26,422 bases of DNA from a virus. Within the stretch, counting starts at the first letter, position 1, and the number at the start of each line of letters is the position of its first letter. The notes beneath the pieces are model-generated. The model ran no database searches and was not told the origin of the DNA. It was given only the letters and a program-made list of their open reading frames with translations. The position numbers and the translations under genes were made by a program. The stretch spans positions 1 through 26,422 of IMG/VR virus record IMGVR_UViG_3300046692_000594. One strand, written 5' to 3'. This document shows, piece by piece, positions 23,393-26,422 of the stretch.

Positions 23393-24094
23393 ATGAAGTC
23401 CGTGTCCAGCGCCGTTCTCGGCGCGATTGCCTTTGCCTGCGCGCCGTCCGTCATGGCGCAAGTCACCACCGCGCCCGCCACGCCGGTCGCCACCATCGTC
23501 GCCAGCCCGGCCACCGGCAACATCCTGCGCGCAGGCGCCCAGGTCGCGCTCAAAATGGCCGAACCGCTCACCACGGAAGGCAAGAAGCTGCGCGTGGGCC
23601 AGCGCGTCCAGCTCGAAGTCGCCGAAGCCGTCAGCCTCAATGGCCAGATCGTCATTCCGGCCGGCAGCCCCGTCACCGGCGAAGTCACCGACGTCCGCAA
23701 CAAGGGCATGTGGGGCAAGTCCGGCCACATCATCGGCCGCGTCCTCTATGTCCGCGCCAACGGCAACCAGATCCGCCTGACCGGCACCTTCGATGACAAG
23801 GGCGTCACCGGCACCGCCGGCGTGGTCGCCGCCATCGCCCTGGTGCCGATCGCCGGCTTCTTCACCACCGGCACCAGCGCCCGCATCCCGCTCGGCGCGC
23901 CCGTCTCCGCCTTCCTGGACGAAGATGTCAGCGTCGCCTTCGCCGCTGCCGCACCCGCGCCAGCCGCCATCCCCGTCGCCGCAACGCCCGTCGCAGCCCC
24001 CGTCACCCCGGCCGCAGCACCCGCACCCGCGACCCCGGCCGCAACCAAGACATCGCTGGTCGACCCCTCGCTGGAAATCACCGCCGGCCGCTGA
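23393..24094 (+). CDS. Exported protein of unknown function with Pro/Ala-rich tail
   Basis: From ATG 23393 the product is 233 aa. It has a signal peptide (MKSVSSAVLGAIAFACAPSV, cleavage near VMA-Q), a globular beta-rich domain (LRAGAQVALKMAEPLTTEGK, VIPAGSPVTGEVTDVRNKGM, GNQIRLTGTFDDKG), a hydrophobic Gly/Ala stretch at about 140-160 (VVAAIALVPIAGFFTTG), and a Pro/Ala-rich tail. I have seen this type in other sphingomonads without a role; the 'aGs.v.G.v' strand resembles VirB10/TrbI-like folds, but that is weak. The 16 codons upstream lack a ribosome site; GGGGG lies before the chosen ATG. A strong hairpin follows the stop. Confidence 0.78.
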   Translation: MKSVSSAVLGAIAFACAPSVMAQVTTAPATPVATIVASPATGNILRAGAQVALKMAEPLTTEGKKLRVGQRVQLEVAEAVSLNGQIVIPAGSPVTGEVTDVRNKGMWGKSGHIIGRVLYVRANGNQIRLTGTFDDKGVTGTAGVVAAIALVPIAGFFTTGTSARIPLGAPVSAFLDEDVSVAFAAAAPAPAAIPVAATPVAAPVTPAAAPAPATPAATKTSLVDPSLEITAGR

Positions 24095-24101
24095 AAGACA
24101 C

Positions 24102-24131
24102 CGGGACGCCGACCGAACCACCGGCGTCCCG
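24102..24131 (+). terminator. Hairpin after the exported-protein gene
   Basis: CGGGACGCC (24102-24110) pairs with GGCGTCCCG (24123-24131) around a 12-base loop, seven bases after the TGA stop. There is no T-run, so termination efficiency is uncertain. Confidence 0.6.
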
Positions 24132-24209
24132 ACCGTCAGAGGGGCAGAGAATAACAGCACCACCCACCAACCGGGTTTGCAATGACAGGGCACGCCCTCC
24201 CCCTCCAAC

Positions 24210-24241
24210 CGTCACCCCAGCGAAAGCTGGGGTTTCAGGCG
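24210..24241. repeat. 32-bp hairpin repeat, copy 1
   Basis: CGTCACCCCAGCGAAAGCTG plus GGGTTTCAGGCG; stem CACCCCAGC/GCTGGGGT with GAAA loop. A second copy lies at 24517-24548; the following bases (AGGC-TGAACAGGCA) are also shared. Confidence 0.85.
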
Positions 24242-24300
24242 ATGGCGCGACAGGCCTGAACAGGCAGGTCGCCGCAGTGCCGCCGCAGGCAGCATATATT

Positions 24301-24370
24301 GTTCACGCGGAGGCGCGAAGACGCGGAGAAAATGCGCAACCCCTCCGCGTCTTCGCGCCTCCGCGTGAAC
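24301..24370. repeat. Perfect 28-bp-arm palindrome
   Basis: Arms 24301-24328 and 24343-24370 are exact reverse complements (GTTCACGCGGAGGCGCGAAG...), with a 14-base loop. It is built from the CTCCGCG repeat unit found at other junctions. Confidence 0.92.
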
Positions 24371-24386
24371 CAAATTAAAGAAAGAT

Positions 24387-24458
24387 TTCGCGCAGAAGCG
24401 CAGAGAGCGCAGAGGAGATGACCACGCCCGCTCCGCATTCTCTGCGCCTCTGCGCGAA
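24387..24458. repeat. 20-bp-arm palindrome
   Basis: TTCGCGCAGAAGCGCAGAGA pairs with TCTCTGCGCCTCTGCGCGAA with one mismatch (arms 24387-24406, 24439-24458). It is built from the CTCTGCG unit. Confidence 0.85.
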
Positions 24459-24516
24459 TATAATAAATGGACAATTGAGCGGAGCGTGACATTGTCTGAA
24501 AGCAGCCTCCCATTTT

Positions 24517-24548
24517 CGTCACCCCAGCAAAAGCTAGGGTCTCAGGCG
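24517..24548. repeat. 32-bp hairpin repeat, copy 2
   Basis: CGTCACCCCAGCAAAAGCTA plus GGGTCTCAGGCG. It differs from copy 1 at three positions, one of which weakens the stem. Confidence 0.8.
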
Positions 24549-24786
24549 GAAGCTGGAAAGGCTTGAACAGGCACCACGCTCCACCGTTTCGCGCCTTCGC
24601 CTGAGATGTCGTTGAGAGTCACGTGCCTCTCAACGGCCTTCGCTCGCATGACGATTAAAAATGCCGCTCGCGACCCAAAGCCGCGCTGTATAAGCCCCTC
24701 CCCTTCAGGTCGAAGGGCACATATGCCCTCTTCGAGGGTTGGGGTGAGGACTATCCACCCGACGCAGCATGTGCGGCAATCCCCAC

Positions 24787-25299
24787 TTAAAACGACCGGC
24801 CCTCAAAAGGCCGTCGCGCTGTCCGGCGAAACATCGCCGCATCAACCGACGCGCCCCCAAGATGCTCGACGAATTTCGCCTCCAGCCATCGAAGATGTTG
24901 CGCTTCCCTCAGTTCGCCCCCTGAACCTCCGTCAGCCCGAACAGCCAGTCTGGCGAAATTCTCGGCCGTGACCGTGCCCGATGCCGGAATGAGATCATCG
25001 ACCCTCACCGGCTTGCCATCCAGGATCCCGCCGCACCAGCCGCCCAGAACGCAAATATCCCACATCAGCATGTCGCATGGCGATGGCAGCACAATGTCAA
25101 TGTCATAGCTGTCGGCGTTGCACCAAAGCTCGATCTTCCGCTCCGATACGGCAGAATAGCTACGATCCTCCGCATTCTCCGACAGGGCATAGCGCACGCC
25201 CACTCGGGCAAGATGAGGAACCTCATGCCGGTCACCCCATGGCTCGACGGCAAGTATCAGGGTCGCCTCATCCAGATTTTCAAACTCGATTATCGGCAT
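24787..25299 (-). CDS. Hypothetical cytoplasmic protein, 170 aa
   Basis: I do not recognise this protein. It is acidic in its first half (MPIIEFENLDEATLILAVEP), mixed alpha/beta, with Cys residues in LWCNADSYDIDIVLPSP and VLGGWCGG and no signal peptide or membrane helix. A C-terminal helical, basic tail (LRWLEAKFVEHLGG ... RRTARRPFEGRSF) follows. Balanced composition and lack of repeat content argue that it is real. The ribosome site before ATG 25299 is weak. It is flanked by the repeat array downstream and by a divergent small gene upstream. Its small acidic fold would fit an immunity- or SMI1-like protein, but I have no motif to support that. Confidence 0.65.
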   Translation of the reverse strand: MPIIEFENLDEATLILAVEPWGDRHEVPHLARVGVRYALSENAEDRSYSAVSERKIELWCNADSYDIDIVLPSPCDMLMWDICVLGGWCGGILDGKPVRVDDLIPASGTVTAENFARLAVRADGGSGGELREAQHLRWLEAKFVEHLGGASVDAAMFRRTARRPFEGRSF

Positions 25300-25491
25300 T
25301 CAATATTCGTGCGCGAGCCTTCTACTCTGCGCAAGACATGTCTGTAATTAAACCCACGCCCACCATTCACCGCAAAAACCGCAATTCGGTCGCAATAGCG
25401 CGCCGCCCGAAAGACTTTATTAACCCCCTTCCCCAAAACTCCCCCGCTTGGGTGTGATCGGCGCAGACCGCCGCCCAGGGAGAGTGAGGCC

Positions 25492-25650
25492 ATGATGCAG
25501 GGGTCCGACTTCGTTTATTATTCCACCCGGTGCCGCAAACAGCGGTTGATGGCCGACGCCTCAACCCACAGCCGCGCACGCGCCGCCCATCGCAAGCTCG
25601 CCGCCGCCTATGCGGACCGCGCCGCCCTCGCGATGCTCAACAGCGATTAG
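25492..25650 (+). CDS. 52-aa small protein, sphingomonad-type
   Basis: Begins MMQGSDFVYYSTRCRKQRLM and continues ARAAHRKLAAAYADRAALAM. It is basic at the start and helical after it. The 'YY..R...E..LA......ARAAH..LA..Y' layout is a small protein family I recognise from sphingomonads, function unknown. AGGGAGAG precedes the ATG by about nine bases, and the coding region has strong GC third positions, so I accept it although it is short. A second in-frame ATG follows at once (25495). A palindromic repeat lies 23 bases after the stop. Confidence 0.66.
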   Translation: MMQGSDFVYYSTRCRKQRLMADASTHSRARAAHRKLAAAYADRAALAMLNSD

Positions 25651-25673
25651 AGCGCTACACGATAAGTCTGAAT

Positions 25674-25742
25674 CGTCATTGCGAGCGCAGCGAAGCAATC
25701 CATCTCACAGCATTGGATTGCTTCGCTGCGCTTGCAATGACG
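25674..25742. repeat. Dispersed palindrome, copy 3 (29-bp arms)
   Basis: Arms 25674-25702 and 25714-25742 with an 11-base loop. Same sequence as copy 1 apart from one C-to-T change in the 3' arm, which leaves a G-U pair if transcribed from the plus strand. Located between the 52-aa gene and gp1. Confidence 0.93.
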
Positions 25743-25873
25743 GCGTGGGTCAAAGCCAAATGATCGCAATCTGACGCAGCACCTGCACCTGCCGAAGAAC
25801 CGAACGAAATCCGAACAATCCCGCCTCAGCGCCTGTCGGGACAATAGAACAGGCGAGCGCATACCGCTGCCCG

Positions 25874-26422
25874 CTATCCCACCCCCTCCGCACGCCCCCT
25901 CTCCACCCGCACCCCCTCGATAATCGCGTCCACCCGAGCAATCGCATCCGGACTGTCCGGCCGCTCGACCGTCGCCCCTGCCGCCGCCTGCCGCATCGCC
26001 AGCATCGTGTCGCGATGATAGGCCAGCAGGCGCAGCGCCACGGCCATGTTGCGGCTGCGCTTCACCTTGCGCGTCTTCACCGCCCCCTCGGCATCCAACG
26101 TGATATCCTCCACCTCGCTGCCGAACAATATTTCCCGCATCAACAGCAGCTCGATCTCCTCATAGCCCATGACCAGCGCCTCAGCCCACGCCTGCGCAAA
26201 GACCGGATCAGCCTTCTTCCGGCGATAGGCGCCCGTCCGGCTCTTGCCGATCACGCGCGCCGCCTCGCTGGCATTGCACGTCTCGGCCAGCGTCTCCAGG
26301 AACAGCCGCTCGTCCGCCTCGCTCCACCCGTCGCCACGCACCTTGCGCATCTGCGCCTGCGTGCCGCCCGCCATTGCCTGCCGCTGCGGCACCATCTCGC
26401 CCCGCTTCTTCCTCGCCGCCAT
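25874..26422 (-). CDS. Terminase small subunit-like HTH protein (GTA gp1 position)
   Basis: The 182-aa product has a basic N-terminus (MAARKKRGEM), a helix-turn-helix at about residues 35-75 (FLETLAETCNASEAARVIGK then SRTGAYRRKKADP), a helical oligomerisation region (YEEIELLLMREILFG) and a positively charged linker (AVKTRKVKRSRNMAVALRLL). This matches the small-terminase layout, and it is the first gene of the cluster by position and strand. It would recognise DNA for packaging, or in a GTA act nonspecifically. The ATG is at the very edge of the window (26422), so a longer start cannot be excluded. It is about 4.2 kb from gp2, separated by unrelated genes. Confidence 0.62.
   Translation of the reverse strand: MAARKKRGEMVPQRQAMAGGTQAQMRKVRGDGWSEADERLFLETLAETCNASEAARVIGKSRTGAYRRKKADPVFAQAWAEALVMGYEEIELLLMREILFGSEVEDITLDAEGAVKTRKVKRSRNMAVALRLLAYHRDTMLAMRQAAAGATVERPDSPDAIARVDAIIEGVRVERGRAEGVG

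Larger units (their letters stand above)
24132..24786. other. Intergenic repeat array without genes
   Basis: The stretch consists of palindromes and dispersed repeats: two 32-bp CACCCCAGC/GCTGGGGT units (24210-24241, 24517-24548), a 28-bp-arm palindrome (24301-24370), a 20-bp-arm palindrome (24387-24458), a GTTGAGAG/CTCTCAAC hairpin (24611-24634) and a CCCCTCCCC-type hairpin near 24696-24760. Apparent ORFs here are repeat translations. Confidence 0.75.

Noticed and set aside
24235-24522. 95-aa minus-strand ORF
   Set aside because: It is a translation of palindromic repeats (RAEAQR, RREDAEG) rather than a gene.
1-26422. Intact temperate prophage
   Set aside because: No integrase, repressor, replication, holin or endolysin gene and no att sites seen; gene order follows RcGTA instead. 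Genes outside the window could still change this.
1-26422. tRNA or rRNA genes
   Set aside because: No cloverleaf or conserved rRNA segment was seen on either strand by eye; this was not run through a covariance model.

Overview
The window is high-GC DNA that reads as an alphaproteobacterial, most likely sphingomonad (Sphingomonas/Sphingobium-type), chromosome. The reasons are codon bias, the family make-up, and the dispersed palindromes that translate to 'HCERSEAIH' or 'FARRRGDAE' when read through, which I associate with this group. I recognised families from memory; no search was run.

The backbone, entirely on the minus strand and read from high to low coordinates, is a gene set in the order of the Rhodobacter capsulatus gene transfer agent (RcGTA). 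It runs: small-terminase-like gp1 (25874-26422), large terminase gp2 (20317-21630), portal gp3 (14945-16075), DUF6127-type gp3.5 (14325-14633), prohead protease gp4 (13749-14150) and major capsid gp5 (11447-12562). Next comes a tail-fibre block (S74 fibre, 55-aa ORF, fibre-tail adaptor; 9017-11257), then connector gp6 (8493-9017), a 62-aa ORF, tail terminator gp8, major tail protein gp9, chaperones gp10 and gp10.1, and a short tape measure gp11. It ends with a TIM-barrel/DUF2460 fusion (gp12), a residual gp13 C-terminal domain, NlpC/P60 peptidase gp14, hub gp15 and a DUF2793 protein. Many neighbours share ATGA stop/start overlaps. I see no integrase, repressor, replication or lysis gene in the window, so it looks like a domesticated particle cluster rather than a normal prophage.

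The cluster is interrupted by other genes. Between gp1 and gp2 lie a 52-aa ORF, a hypothetical protein, a secreted protein and a frameshifted M28 peptidase. Between gp2 and gp3 lie an orphan 587-aa coiled-coil/beta-rich exported protein, a nitroreductase, a glycine-zipper protein and a GNAT acetyltransferase with an unlisted 54-aa partner that looks like a toxin-antitoxin pair. Plus-strand islands hold a 57-aa membrane protein (between gp3 and gp3.5), a PhyH-type dioxygenase plus membrane protein (between gp4 and gp5) and a small secreted protein (between gp8 and gp9).

Almost every junction carries a palindromic repeat: three copies of a 29-bp-arm hairpin, three copies of a terminator-plus-repeat module, two MITE-like elements, and a related repeat on each side of the capsid gene. 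The most interesting points are the tail-tip rearrangement (TIM barrel fused to gp12, gp13 reduced to 63 aa, gp15 short), a second eroded capsid-gene 3' end just downstream of gp5, the GNAT/54-aa pair, and the orphan 587-aa protein behind the terminase.
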